A stretch of 64,000 nt of DNA from a virus (IMGVR_UViG_3300020056_002227:105743-169742); one strand, 5' to 3'. Positions 38,764 through 47,732 are shown, counted from the first letter of the stretch. Made by a program: numbers and translations. Notes: a model not told the origin generated them from the sequence alone.

Positions 38764-38777
38764 AAGGTTTAGTATCT

Positions 38778-39863
38778 ATGGCACATGAAATAGGAACAGA
38801 TGTTGTAATAGATAATAATCGTCGGCTGCAAAATATCACTGGAGCTGATGGGGTTTATTCTGATCTTTCGCCTACTGTAACCCAAATTACAAATACAATC
38901 AATTTTGATTTTCCGGTAATGTCTTGTGACATGACAGAAAATCTTACCTTCACCGCTACAAATATACCAACATCAGCAGACGATACCAGAATTTCGATGT
39001 TATTATTGAATAGGTCGGCTGATCTTCACACATTAAGTTTTGCAAACGTTAGTGGTGGAATTATTTGGACTACTGATAATGGACAAGAACCAACTTGGAG
39101 TGATTACCAATATTGGCAAGTGGTATTTACTGCATCTTCCGATAGAATTACTGCGGCCGCAGGAGGTTTCGGTGATGTGAGTGGTGGTGGTGGCGGTACG
39201 GCAGAAATGTCTACCAATATTAGTGTACCGAATGAATGGCTTAATAGATTAACACAAATCGAAGATACTGGATTTGGAACCACCCCCACAGCTTTCGTTG
39301 CAATTAGGTTTTTGCACGAACCGAATGATAATCGAATTGCAATTAGATGGACAGGGGGCCGAAGTACCGACACCATCCCCCAAAGTACGAATATAACAAC
39401 ATATGTAAATTATTCTGGTATCACTAACATTACAGCTCTTGATATTCAATATAATGTAGAAATTCAGGGCATTACCACCGGTGACAGCCTAACATTTAAC
39501 TGCACCCCAGCAGACCCATCTACTTTACAAACGGGTGACTTGCGAACGACTGGAATTCACGATTCTGGTGTAGATTATAATCTACTTGGTAGCACCGCGG
39601 GGGTTTATCTCTTGTGGCAAGGACAAGGTAGATCGCGCGATATCAATAACAATATACCAGGTACTCTGGGTTATTCTTACGCGGGTTTTCCGAGCCCACT
39701 TGATCCAAATTTCGCACCACATTTAAAAATTACTATGGTATGTGATCAGGGGACTTTTGTTGCAACTGGTTCAATGCCTATTACCGGCTCAGGTGTTAGC
39801 ATACCTGACGCTTTAAGTATATACCAGGCTGGAGATGGTACGGGCACGGGGGGATTTAATTAA
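38778..39863 (+). CDS. Adhesin-array protein B, 361 aa
   Basis: This starts 14 nt after protein A, behind AAAAGG. The shared N-terminal module covers residues 1-135 (VVIDNNRRLQNITGADGVYS, MTENLTFTATN, PTWSDYQYWQVVFTASSDRI). A Gly-rich linker follows, then a C-terminal module with FVAIRFLHEPNDNRIAIRW and YVNYSGITNITALDIQYNVE. That second module recurs at the end of the Calx-beta-like protein at 42428 (ITFQIDHEPSNNRIKIE, YVDYTGLSNITSLDVKYNVS), showing domain exchange across the array. There is no enzyme motif. The stop overlaps the next ATG by one base. Likely a structural or adhesive protein. Confidence 0.6.
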   Translation: MAHEIGTDVVIDNNRRLQNITGADGVYSDLSPTVTQITNTINFDFPVMSCDMTENLTFTATNIPTSADDTRISMLLLNRSADLHTLSFANVSGGIIWTTDNGQEPTWSDYQYWQVVFTASSDRITAAAGGFGDVSGGGGGTAEMSTNISVPNEWLNRLTQIEDTGFGTTPTAFVAIRFLHEPNDNRIAIRWTGGRSTDTIPQSTNITTYVNYSGITNITALDIQYNVEIQGITTGDSLTFNCTPADPSTLQTGDLRTTGIHDSGVDYNLLGSTAGVYLLWQGQGRSRDINNNIPGTLGYSYAGFPSPLDPNFAPHLKITMVCDQGTFVATGSMPITGSGVSIPDALSIYQAGDGTGTGGFN

Positions 39864-40462
39864 TGAGCTTAAATCATACACATTTAATTTTAGCAGGAGT
39901 GATGAGCCCCGGTCCAGTAGCCGCACCTCTTGATCCTATACCTACTAGTGGTTCGGGTGTAAGTATTCTTGCAAGGCAGGCTGCAGCCGGATTGACTGCA
40001 AAGGTAAGAGAGGATGCTGAAGACAGCGGTGTTGTTTCTTCATCTTCTAGTATTGCTTTACAAGTTTTTCATGTGTTTGGTGATATATTTCAAGTAAGAG
40101 TTCAAGGTCTTAGTGGTAGACAAAATACCGGTTTCTCTGCATGGTATAATCCGGCTGGTGATCCACAGACTTTACCTTTTACTCCTTCTACCGGACAAAC
40201 AATATACACAAATAATGTAAGACCGAATGCAGTTCAATTTGTACAGGATGGTGATGCAGGATCATGGTTAGATTTATCAACGGTCGGTTCTAGCCAAGAG
40301 GTGACCGTGGGTGCAAGTGTTTCTATAACAGGTGGTGCTGATATCCAGGAAGATGTCGATACGAGAGATATACAAATTTGGCTAAGATCTGACGGATATG
40401 CAGATACTCATCTAGTAACATTTAAAATACAGGCATATGCCTGGGCTCGAGCCTATAGTTAA
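39863..40462 (+). CDS. Adhesin-array protein C, 199 aa
   Basis: TAATG links this gene to protein B, so it is translationally coupled. It lacks the array's N-terminal module. Its C-terminus, DTRDIQIWLRSDGYADTHLV followed by TFKIQAYAWARAYS, resembles residues just ahead of the Hint domain in the 40892 gene (NPTFEFYIRASGYHDALAAT and so on), so it is a free-standing copy of that beta module. The first 60 residues are small and polar. It could be a partner domain that completes protein B or a separate fibre tip. No enzyme motif is seen. Confidence 0.55.
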   Translation: MSLNHTHLILAGVMSPGPVAAPLDPIPTSGSGVSILARQAAAGLTAKVREDAEDSGVVSSSSSIALQVFHVFGDIFQVRVQGLSGRQNTGFSAWYNPAGDPQTLPFTPSTGQTIYTNNVRPNAVQFVQDGDAGSWLDLSTVGSSQEVTVGASVSITGGADIQEDVDTRDIQIWLRSDGYADTHLVTFKIQAYAWARAYS

Positions 40463-40463
40463 A

Positions 40464-40471
40464 AATAAATA
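40464..40471 (+). promoter_or_regulatory. Late-promoter-like box AATAAATA
   Basis: A seven-of-eight late box, 31 nt before the ATG at 40503. This is the same spacing as the perfect box before the paralogous gene at 37852, consistent with duplication of the whole upstream region. Confidence 0.5.
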
Positions 40472-40479
40472 AAATTAAT

Positions 40480-40507
40480 GCTAATAGTCCAAGGAGACGA
40501 AGATGGC
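40480..40507 (+). repeat. 28-bp direct repeat, copy 2
   Basis: Identical to 37829-37856 and placed the same way relative to the ATG (40503), including AAGGAG. The identity ends shortly after the start codon although the proteins remain alike. Confidence 0.9.
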
Positions 40508-40880
40508 AATTAAAGTAGCTTCAACCACAGTCATAGATAACTCGCGGGTATTGACAAACCTTGTCGGAGCATCTGGTAATTACACATCATTTTACCCTAC
40601 AGTCACGGCAGTCAGTAGCGTATTAAATTTCACAAAGCCGGTGATGACACTTACCATGACTTCTAACGTAACTTTTTCTGAAAGTAATAAAGGTCAAGGT
40701 AGGAATTCTATTCTACTGCTTGATAGAAATACAAGTGGTTACACCCCTTCCTTTTCTGCTAACGTAAACTGGGCTGAAGATACTGAACCAACTTGGTCTG
40801 ATCACAGATATTGGCACATTTCTATGTGGTGCTGGAGTAATACTGTCGTGAGAGCGGCAGCAGTTGGCTACGATAATTAA
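40503..40880 (+). CDS. Adhesin-array protein D (single module), 125 aa
   Basis: This gene consists only of the shared module: TTVIDNSRVLTNLVGASGNY, LTMTSNVTFSESNKGQGRNS, PTWSDHRYWHISMWCWSN and a final VVRAAAVGYDN. It stops exactly where protein A changes to its private domain, so it is either a minimal version or a copy that lost its C-terminal module. The GTG of the Hint-domain gene follows 11 nt later. Small beta-rich virion-type protein; function unknown. Confidence 0.6.
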   Translation: MAIKVASTTVIDNSRVLTNLVGASGNYTSFYPTVTAVSSVLNFTKPVMTLTMTSNVTFSESNKGQGRNSILLLDRNTSGYTPSFSANVNWAEDTEPTWSDHRYWHISMWCWSNTVVRAAAVGYDN

Positions 40881-40891
40881 GGTATAGTGCA

Positions 40892-42418
40892 GTGAGCGAG
40901 ATTAAAGTAGCAAACACCAGAGTCGTAGGTAGATATTTTACCTCACCATATCTGGAAAGTATTACCGATACCACCAATAGTACATACGGCGTATCAACTA
41001 ATGAGGCCTGGCCGAATTCTCTGACTATTACAGGAGGCGGTGGTACTAATGGTGTCATAGCCTTAAGTTTTTCCTATGGGGGAGTAGCAACGGGGCGCAA
41101 GCCAGAACATCTAACTTGGCTTGCCGAAGACACAACATTTTATTTTATTAATGGTACACAGGGTGCTATTGCTCACATTTTAATCGATAGAATGTCTCAA
41201 GACGCAAGCCCTTCCTTAAAAAATCTTACATTTTCTTCTTCCGAAACCAATGCAATGAATATTTATTGGGATCGTAGCACAGAACCCGATTGGAGTAATT
41301 GGAGATATTGGCACGTATCTGGTATTTGTCTTGACTCTACAAAGATTAGATGTTCTGCTGTTCCATTTGATTCCCAAGCATTAACATATCCTGCTGGAAC
41401 ATTTTATGGTCGCTCTAGTGTCTCCGGAGCCACAACCAGTACCGGAGATGTAGCTTACATTAGAGCAGATGAAACAGTTGGTAACGGAGGCTTCGCATCC
41501 GCGGTGGCAAGTGGTAAGTTTGTAATTAATACGCCGTCGGGGCAATCACATCCAGTTTATATAAGAGTATATAGAGAAACGGGCACAAATGTCACAACCG
41601 CTACTTTCTATAATACATCAGGGACCGGGAGCACACTTAACACATCAACGAATCCTAATGTAGCATGGGGAGGCCCTACTGGTATTACACCTACTGCATA
41701 TAGAGTAAAACAGGTTGGTGGTGGTACAGATACGGGATATATCACAGCAAATGCTGGTGGATTGAATGTTGCTTTTTCTGCCAGTGCGGATGTTGGTGGT
41801 GTGGGTACTGATAGCGATACTCAGAATCCAACATTTGAATTTTATATAAGGGCATCTGGCTATCATGATGCTCTTGCTGCAACATTCTCTGCTACAGCAT
41901 ATGCTACTGCTGAATCTACTTGTTTCATAGGAACCTCTTTACTTACAATGGTTGATGAATCCGGTAATTTCCTAGAGAAGATAGCTCTAGAGGATGGTTA
42001 TACAACGTATCATGCAGATACAACCATTCCCCGATACGTCAAGGGCCAGGATGGTGTTGTAAATAGGATCTTAGATTTTAGACAGCACGAAGGTCATGGA
42101 ACTCTTCATGGATTTAATGGCTCTGATAATTTTGTAACTGGAGCACATCCATTTTTGACCACCGATGGTTGGAAGGCATTTGATGGAGAAATAGCTCGAT
42201 CTATGCATCCAAATTTAAGTATTACGAACTTAGAGGTTGGAGATATTCTTATAAAGTACAATTCTGATACCGGAGAATATTATGAGGAAGAACTAACGTC
42301 TGTAACGTCAGAGAGAAGGCTTTGTATTGTTTACTCTTTGGATGTTACAGGCCCAGATTCAGACACCGATGGTAATGACACATATATCGTCGATGATTAT
42401 GTTGTACACAATAAGTAA
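40892..42418 (+). CDS. Adhesin-array protein E with C-terminal Hint (intein-like) domain, 508 aa
   Basis: The start is GTG at 40892, with AAGG about 9 nt upstream. Residues 1-165 are a diverged shared module (PDWSNWRYWHVSGICLDSTK). Residues 175-343 are a beta module related to protein C. At C344 a Hint domain begins: CFIGTSLLTMVDESG (block A), then NFVTGAHPFLTTDGW with the TxxH block (T416, H419), NLEVGDILIKYN, LCIVYSLDV, and a C-terminal YIVDDYVVHN. It ends His-Asn-Lys, so the catalytic Cys, TxxH and HN of protein splicing elements are all present. There is no downstream extein and the +1 residue is Lys, not Cys, Ser or Thr. In bacterial intein-like proteins this layout gives self-cleavage rather than splicing. 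There is no homing endonuclease insert. Probable self-processing virion adhesin. Confidence 0.75.
   Translation: MSEIKVANTRVVGRYFTSPYLESITDTTNSTYGVSTNEAWPNSLTITGGGGTNGVIALSFSYGGVATGRKPEHLTWLAEDTTFYFINGTQGAIAHILIDRMSQDASPSLKNLTFSSSETNAMNIYWDRSTEPDWSNWRYWHVSGICLDSTKIRCSAVPFDSQALTYPAGTFYGRSSVSGATTSTGDVAYIRADETVGNGGFASAVASGKFVINTPSGQSHPVYIRVYRETGTNVTTATFYNTSGTGSTLNTSTNPNVAWGGPTGITPTAYRVKQVGGGTDTGYITANAGGLNVAFSASADVGGVGTDSDTQNPTFEFYIRASGYHDALAATFSATAYATAESTCFIGTSLLTMVDESGNFLEKIALEDGYTTYHADTTIPRYVKGQDGVVNRILDFRQHEGHGTLHGFNGSDNFVTGAHPFLTTDGWKAFDGEIARSMHPNLSITNLEVGDILIKYNSDTGEYYEEELTSVTSERRLCIVYSLDVTGPDSDTDGNDTYIVDDYVVHNK
41921..42415 (+). other. Hint/intein-like domain coding segment
   Basis: Codes residues 344-508. 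It starts at the invariant Cys and ends HN plus one Lys. At about 165 residues it has the size of a mini-intein or bacterial intein-like (BIL) domain. Confidence 0.75.
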
Positions 42419-42427
42419 GGAATTATA

Positions 42428-45121
42428 ATGCCATTACCCCATTCTGGTTTACATTTAACTTACGGTAATAATTATAACTATACCGGTGGTAGTGGCCCCG
42501 TGTCACCACCCGCACCGGATACAGGTGCTATTTCTTCAATAACGCCTTCTACCACAACGGTCAATGAAGGCAACTCTGTTACATTTACCGTAGCAACATC
42601 TAATATTTCTGATGGTACCTCTATCAGTTGGGAGGTTGTGGTTGGAGGTAATGCATACCCTGCTGCAACAATTACTCCAAATAATGATTTTAGTACTGCT
42701 ACTTCTGGTACTACAACTGTTACAAGTAACTCTGCACAATTTACAGTAGGTGCCGCGGCTGATTTAACGACAGAAGGGTTTGAACAATTTCGTGTTCGTG
42801 TCACATATTCAGGTACCGGATCTACTGTTACATCATCATATATCACGATCAATGACACCTCACAGACGCCGGCAACACCAACTATTATTAGTGTTACGCC
42901 CCAGGGAGGTGCAACGTCAACTGTAGAAGGAAACACGAGAACTTTTGATGTTGTAACCTCTGCTATTCCTGATAGCACTTCACTTAACTGGGCAGTTAAT
43001 CATATAGGCACAACATCGGCAGATTTTACGACAAGCTTCGGTACAGTTACGATTACTTCAAATAGTGGCTCGTTTAATGTTCCAATTGCTTCAGACGCAA
43101 CAAATGAAGGAACAGAAGAATATACAATTACTGTTTCGGGTACAGTCAGTGCAACAGCTGTTTCTAAAACGACTGGATCTCAATACATTGTTGATGCTTC
43201 TTCACCGAGAATCGATGGATTGAGTGTTTCTTCATCATCAGTCGAAGAGGGGACTAATCTTAATGTTATCGTAGATACACTCGACTATCCAGACGGTAAT
43301 AAAGTATTCAACTGGGCCGTTTCGCACGTAAGTACAATTGCACAAGATTTTGATACTACAAGCAGCACAGTGACAGTTAACACCTCGTCTGGTTCGGGCA
43401 CAGGAAACTTTAATGTTCCTATTAGAGCAGATACTGTTGCGAATGAAGGTAGTGAAACGTTTAGAGTTACTGTAACAGATCCGGTTACTCCTAGCATTAA
43501 CGCACAGACTATTTTAGTTACGATCGTTGATAAAACACCAAGAATTGTAAGTGTTACAGGCCCCACCACTATTACAGAGGCAGGAACGGGTAACTACTTT
43601 ACATATAACGTTACAACGGAGAATATTCCTAACGGCACCACTCTCGATTGGGATGTGAATCATGGCACTACGGTCGTGGGTGATTTTGGTGGTAATGGGC
43701 AGTTTGGAACATTTACAGTTAATAATAATGCTGGATCTTTTCAAATTGATATAGACCAGGATGAAACCACAGAAGGCGATGAAACGTTTACTCTCACAGC
43801 ATCTGGTACTGTAGCACATCCGAATGATGGATCGGTAAATGTTTCTGTAAGTGCTACTACGGGCACAATTACTATCACAGATACCTCCACAGAGCCATCT
43901 ATTAGTATTTCGAGTACACCGACTCAAGCTAATGAAACAAATTTGAATTCGAGGACTTGGACGATTACCACCGCTGGATTCGATGAGGGAGACACCCTTA
44001 ATTGGATAATCAATCATGGTAGTACATCTGCGGCCGACTTTTCAGCAAGTTCAGGGACCACTTCAGCAATAAGTGGTGGTTCTTGTACAATGACAATTGT
44101 TGTTGATGAAGATTTTACCACAGAAGGTGATGAGACATTTACATTTACGGTATCCGGCACATCGTCTGGTGGCGCATCGGTAAGTGAAACTTCTCATACT
44201 GTTACGATATTCGATACGTCTCAAACACCTTCTATCAGCTCTGTTTCTGGTCCTAGTAGTATTGACGAAGGATCATCTGGTGATTTTGATATTACTTGTG
44301 TTAATGTTCCCAATGGCACTTCTTTGACTTGGCAGATCCAAACCACGAGTGGCACCGCACCACCACTTACTGGATCTGGGCTGGCTGCCGATGATTTTAA
44401 TAGTGCAACTGTATCTGGTACTGTTACGGTAAACAACAATACCGCGACAGTTACTGTTTACCCGTATGCCGATGCAACAACTGAAGGAGCTGAAGTCTTC
44501 AAATTGTTTGTGTATGGTACTGCAGGACCAAATAGTACATCAATAAATGGGACCTCTGGTAATTGCACGATTAACGATACATCACAGCCTACCGCAAGTA
44601 TGGACTCTTCTTTTTCTATTACTGGCGGCTTTCAGAGCGAATCCGGATCTGCCGGTTTTGTTGAAGCTTATATAACCTTTCAAATTGATCATGAGCCTAG
44701 TAATAACAGAATAAAAATTGAATCACATAGAGGTGGATCACAAACACAGGCTATTATTATTACTGATTACGTTGATTACACCGGTTTAAGTAATATTACG
44801 TCTCTTGATGTTAAATATAATGTTTCCTCACATTCTTGTATTGGAACGTGTTACTCGGGAGGGGCATTTGGACCTTTGCCTACTAACGATGGATTTTCAA
44901 CAAATACTTACTATAGTGTTCCGACTACCCCCGGCGCGCGGGAATTTGGATGGATGGCCAAGGCCAATCCTAATTTAGGTAATAATAGTACAGCCGTCGA
45001 TGCAAGTGATGTTGAATTAACAATAAGACTTATAGATTCAGTGGGCGGTACATTTACGGCAACGTCCAATTCGGTGGATATAGATCTTAACGCAAGTGTT
45101 GGCTCCTCCCCACAGGTTTAG
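42428..45121 (+). CDS. Adhesin-array protein F with six Calx-beta-like repeats, 897 aa
   Basis: After a short N-terminus (residues 1-34) come six domains at about 35-148, 152-258, 261-369, 371-488, 490-598 and 600-720. Each starts with a V-N-E-G / I-D-E-G type strand and ends with an acidic TTEGDETF-like loop followed by FxxTVSGT. This pattern is characteristic of Calx-beta-like immunoglobulin folds, which often bind calcium through those acidic loops. Residues 722-897 are the module shared with protein B. There is no signal peptide or transmembrane span. Such extended repeats act as stalks in adhesins. Here it is most likely a virion appendage. AAGGA precedes the ATG, 9 nt after the Hint gene. 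Confidence 0.7.
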   Translation: MPLPHSGLHLTYGNNYNYTGGSGPVSPPAPDTGAISSITPSTTTVNEGNSVTFTVATSNISDGTSISWEVVVGGNAYPAATITPNNDFSTATSGTTTVTSNSAQFTVGAAADLTTEGFEQFRVRVTYSGTGSTVTSSYITINDTSQTPATPTIISVTPQGGATSTVEGNTRTFDVVTSAIPDSTSLNWAVNHIGTTSADFTTSFGTVTITSNSGSFNVPIASDATNEGTEEYTITVSGTVSATAVSKTTGSQYIVDASSPRIDGLSVSSSSVEEGTNLNVIVDTLDYPDGNKVFNWAVSHVSTIAQDFDTTSSTVTVNTSSGSGTGNFNVPIRADTVANEGSETFRVTVTDPVTPSINAQTILVTIVDKTPRIVSVTGPTTITEAGTGNYFTYNVTTENIPNGTTLDWDVNHGTTVVGDFGGNGQFGTFTVNNNAGSFQIDIDQDETTEGDETFTLTASGTVAHPNDGSVNVSVSATTGTITITDTSTEPSISISSTPTQANETNLNSRTWTITTAGFDEGDTLNWIINHGSTSAADFSASSGTTSAISGGSCTMTIVVDEDFTTEGDETFTFTVSGTSSGGASVSETSHTVTIFDTSQTPSISSVSGPSSIDEGSSGDFDITCVNVPNGTSLTWQIQTTSGTAPPLTGSGLAADDFNSATVSGTVTVNNNTATVTVYPYADATTEGAEVFKLFVYGTAGPNSTSINGTSGNCTINDTSQPTASMDSSFSITGGFQSESGSAGFVEAYITFQIDHEPSNNRIKIESHRGGSQTQAIIITDYVDYTGLSNITSLDVKYNVSSHSCIGTCYSGGAFGPLPTNDGFSTNTYYSVPTTPGAREFGWMAKANPNLGNNSTAVDASDVELTIRLIDSVGGTFTATSNSVDIDLNASVGSSPQV

Positions 45122-45131
45122 GTTAATAGAT

Positions 45132-45416
45132 ATGGCAAATAAAATAGGTACTAGATCCCTTAAAATTCATGTTAAAGCATATGAAGGGGATGTTAACGGA
45201 AAAAACTTTTATCAACTGATTACACTTTGGGACACTCAAGATCATAATGATTTTGAAGAAAATTTTGTCCGCGACCAATTTCAGGATACTTTTTTGAATA
45301 TGATTGTAAGTGTGGAAGAGCATACACCAGATCGGTATGAGGTGACCTCAGATCCAACGGTTTTACGAAAAGTGTATCCAGTACCAGAAGAAATTGCAGA
45401 CACCTACGACATATAA
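45132..45416 (+). CDS. Hypothetical protein closing the adhesin array, 94 aa
   Basis: I prefer ATG 45132 (MANKIGTRSLKIHVKAYEGD) over an in-frame start at 45096, which would run back into the previous gene. AGGTT is a weak ribosome-binding site. This 94-residue protein is acidic with HVKAYEGDVNGKNFYQLITL; no family is recognised. Its stop codon lies inside the late promoter of the neck gene, and it is the last gene before the conserved head/tail block. Confidence 0.55.
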   Translation: MANKIGTRSLKIHVKAYEGDVNGKNFYQLITLWDTQDHNDFEENFVRDQFQDTFLNMIVSVEEHTPDRYEVTSDPTVLRKVYPVPEEIADTYDI

Positions 45417-45419
45417 ATA
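45412..45419 (+). promoter_or_regulatory. T4-type late promoter TATAAATA
   Basis: A perfect late box, 35 nt before the ATG at 45455. It starts the transcript of the neck and terminase genes. Confidence 0.75.
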
Positions 45420-45454
45420 TAGAGATAAACATTTTCGATTAGAGAAAAGAAAAC

Positions 45455-46198
45455 ATGCCACAGCCTACCTCAAGACAAGAATTCATAGATTATACGATGA
45501 GAAAGCTCGGTGCTCCTGTCATCGAAATTAACGTGTCTGAAGAACAGGTAGAAGATCGAGTTGATGAAGCAATTTCCTATTGGCGAGATTACCATTATAA
45601 TGGAAGCCAATTAGTTTACCTGAAACATCAAATCACACAAGCAGATAAAGATAATGGATACATTACCTTGCCCCAGGGTTTGCTTGGTATTTCAAAGGTG
45701 TTCGACCTATCATCGTCAATATCTACCGGTGCTGGAATGTTCAATGTACAATATCAATTTGTACTGAATAATTTGGAAGACATTACCGGCTATAATGTTC
45801 AGCATTATTATATGACAATGCAACACCTTGAATTTCTGCAAGAGATTCTGGTGGGTAGACCATTAATTCGTTATAATAAGCACGTAAATAGACTGTTCAT
45901 CGATGTAGAGCAAGATCATTTGGTAGTAGGTGATTATGTAGTTATTGAAGCTTATGATATCATTGATCCCAATTCATTCCCAGATGTTTGGGGTGATCGA
46001 TGGCTCCAAAATTATGCAGCAACCCTTGTGAGAGAACAGTGGGGGCTTAATCTTACTAAATTCACAGGCATGCAGCTTGTGGGTGGAGTATCCTTTAACG
46101 GAGAACAAATTCTAGCAGAGGCGAGAGAAGATAGACAAAGAATGGAAGAAGAAGCAACCACAAGTCTACAGCCCCTGACCTATAACTTTATTGGGTAA
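45455..46198 (+). CDS. 13: Neck protein gp13 (head completion)
   Basis: 247 residues against about 309 in T4. The opening (RQEFIDYTMRKLGAPVIEIN, then VSEEQVEDRVDEAISYWRDY) and a long helix-rich C-terminus fit the neck protein of T4-like phages. In T4, gp13 with gp14 closes the filled head and provides the tail attachment site. Order 13-14-15 upstream of terminase 16-17 is the T4 order and supports the name. The gene has its own late promoter and is followed 3 nt later by gp14. Confidence 0.85.
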   Translation: MPQPTSRQEFIDYTMRKLGAPVIEINVSEEQVEDRVDEAISYWRDYHYNGSQLVYLKHQITQADKDNGYITLPQGLLGISKVFDLSSSISTGAGMFNVQYQFVLNNLEDITGYNVQHYYMTMQHLEFLQEILVGRPLIRYNKHVNRLFIDVEQDHLVVGDYVVIEAYDIIDPNSFPDVWGDRWLQNYAATLVREQWGLNLTKFTGMQLVGGVSFNGEQILAEAREDRQRMEEEATTSLQPLTYNFIG

Positions 46199-46201
46199 AT
46201 C

Positions 46202-46900
46202 ATGGCCACCAATGTATTCTTCAGAAACTATGATAACTTCAATGAACAGAATTTAATTGATGATCTAGTAATCGAATCAATTAAAATGTATGGAGTCGAT
46301 GTTCTGTATATCAGCAGAACTATAGGCTCTCGGGATTCTGTATTCAACGAAGACGACACACCCATTTATGATCAGGTTTTCGAATTTGAATCCTACGTCA
46401 AGAATGTGGAAGGTTTCGAAGGTGAGGGTGATTTCTTATCTAAGTTTGGTATTCAAATTCGTGATCAAATGACCCTGAGTGTGGCCAATCGGACATTTGA
46501 AAAATATGTTACCCGTGAAGAGAATACCATTGTAAGACCTCGAGAAGGCGATCTCATATTCTTCCCATTGAATAGTAAAATGTTCGAAATCAAAAACGTC
46601 GAACATGAAAGTGTATTCTATCAGACCGGTGCCTTACAGGTATTCGATATCGTGTGTGAATTGATCGAATACAGCAATCAGATCTTCAGAACCGGCCGAG
46701 ACAATATTGACGCTTATTTTGATGACATTATTACTGATACATATACTACTGTCGGGGCAAACAACGCATCGACTCTCGTTGGATTGGCCAACACCGATCC
46801 GATTGCAAGAAACCTTTTCTATGAAAGAGAGGGTGATTCAATCATTGACTTTACTGAAATCGATCCCTTCAGTGAGGTCATTGAGATACAGGATTCTTAA
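46202..46900 (+). CDS. 14: Neck protein gp14
   Basis: 232 residues (T4 about 256). The N-terminus NVFFRNYDNFNEQNLIDDLV, then VESIKMYGVDVLYISR-like text and GFEGEGDFLSKFGIQIRDQM, is typical of gp14 of T4-like phages. It works with gp13 in the neck between head and tail. The ATG comes 3 nt after gp13 with only a weak ribosome-binding site, so it is probably coupled. The stop abuts the next ATG directly. Confidence 0.9.
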   Translation: MATNVFFRNYDNFNEQNLIDDLVIESIKMYGVDVLYISRTIGSRDSVFNEDDTPIYDQVFEFESYVKNVEGFEGEGDFLSKFGIQIRDQMTLSVANRTFEKYVTREENTIVRPREGDLIFFPLNSKMFEIKNVEHESVFYQTGALQVFDIVCELIEYSNQIFRTGRDNIDAYFDDIITDTYTTVGANNASTLVGLANTDPIARNLFYEREGDSIIDFTEIDPFSEVIEIQDS

Positions 46901-47716
46901 ATGGCAATCGCAAATTATTTTTACAATTCAACGACCAGAAAATATGTAGCTCTCTTTGGTACATATTTTAATCAGTTGACCATTGAAAGGCAGAATCTTC
47001 AAGGCACTCCAATTCAGCGTATGGTGGTGCCTATCTCATACGCACCATTTCAAAAGATTTTGGCCAGACTTGAACAAGACCCAGAATTCGCAAATAAATC
47101 AGGCATCACTTTACCTAGAATGTCATTTGAACTCACATCTATGGCGTATGATCCTGATAGAAAGATTTCACCCACGAGAAAGATAAGAAAGATCACCAAA
47201 GACGAGTCTACGGGGGCTCGTAATTTCATCTATGCTGGCACTCCGTATAATTTAGATTTCTCACTCTATATAATGGCCAAATATAACGAAGATGCAGTAA
47301 AATTACTAGAGCAGATTCTTCCGTTCTTTAATCCAGAATTTACGAGTACGGTAAGATTGATCGATGGAATTGAGCCAATCGATGTGCCTCTGATACTAAA
47401 TAGTGTAGATACTGAAGAGTTATACGAAGCAGATTTTACAGAAAGACGCAGTATCCTTTACACACTTAATTTTACAATGAAGGCATGGTTCTTTGGCCCA
47501 GAGAGAGAAAAGAAGATTATCAAATTTGTGGATATTCGCGAATGGACCTCTATGGATCCACCCGAATCAAAAGGACCCGATGGTCAAATCACAATTCAGC
47601 CGGGCATGACCTCTGATGGTCAACCCACAACGATACTAAGCAATACAGTAGATTATAGTCTGATCGACTTTGATGATAACTGGGATTACATAGTCACACT
47701 TGATGATGGTTCTTAA
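46901..47716 (+). CDS. 15: Tail completion / proximal sheath stabiliser gp15
   Basis: 271 residues, nearly the T4 length (272). It contains YFNQLTIERQNLQGTPIQRM near the start and MSFELTSMAYDPDRK, features of T4 gp15. That protein caps the finished tail as a hexamer and connects it to the neck. The ATG follows the gp14 stop with no gap. Ends 16 nt before a nucleotidyltransferase gene. Confidence 0.9.
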   Translation: MAIANYFYNSTTRKYVALFGTYFNQLTIERQNLQGTPIQRMVVPISYAPFQKILARLEQDPEFANKSGITLPRMSFELTSMAYDPDRKISPTRKIRKITKDESTGARNFIYAGTPYNLDFSLYIMAKYNEDAVKLLEQILPFFNPEFTSTVRLIDGIEPIDVPLILNSVDTEELYEADFTERRSILYTLNFTMKAWFFGPEREKKIIKFVDIREWTSMDPPESKGPDGQITIQPGMTSDGQPTTILSNTVDYSLIDFDDNWDYIVTLDDGS

Positions 47717-47732
47717 ATGATGGAGTTATATT

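Noticed and set aside
40892-42418. Functional splicing intein interrupting a gene
   Set aside because: The Hint domain is at the very C-terminus, ends His-Asn-Lys and stop, and has no C-extein or +1 nucleophile, so splicing is not possible in cis; self-cleavage remains possible.
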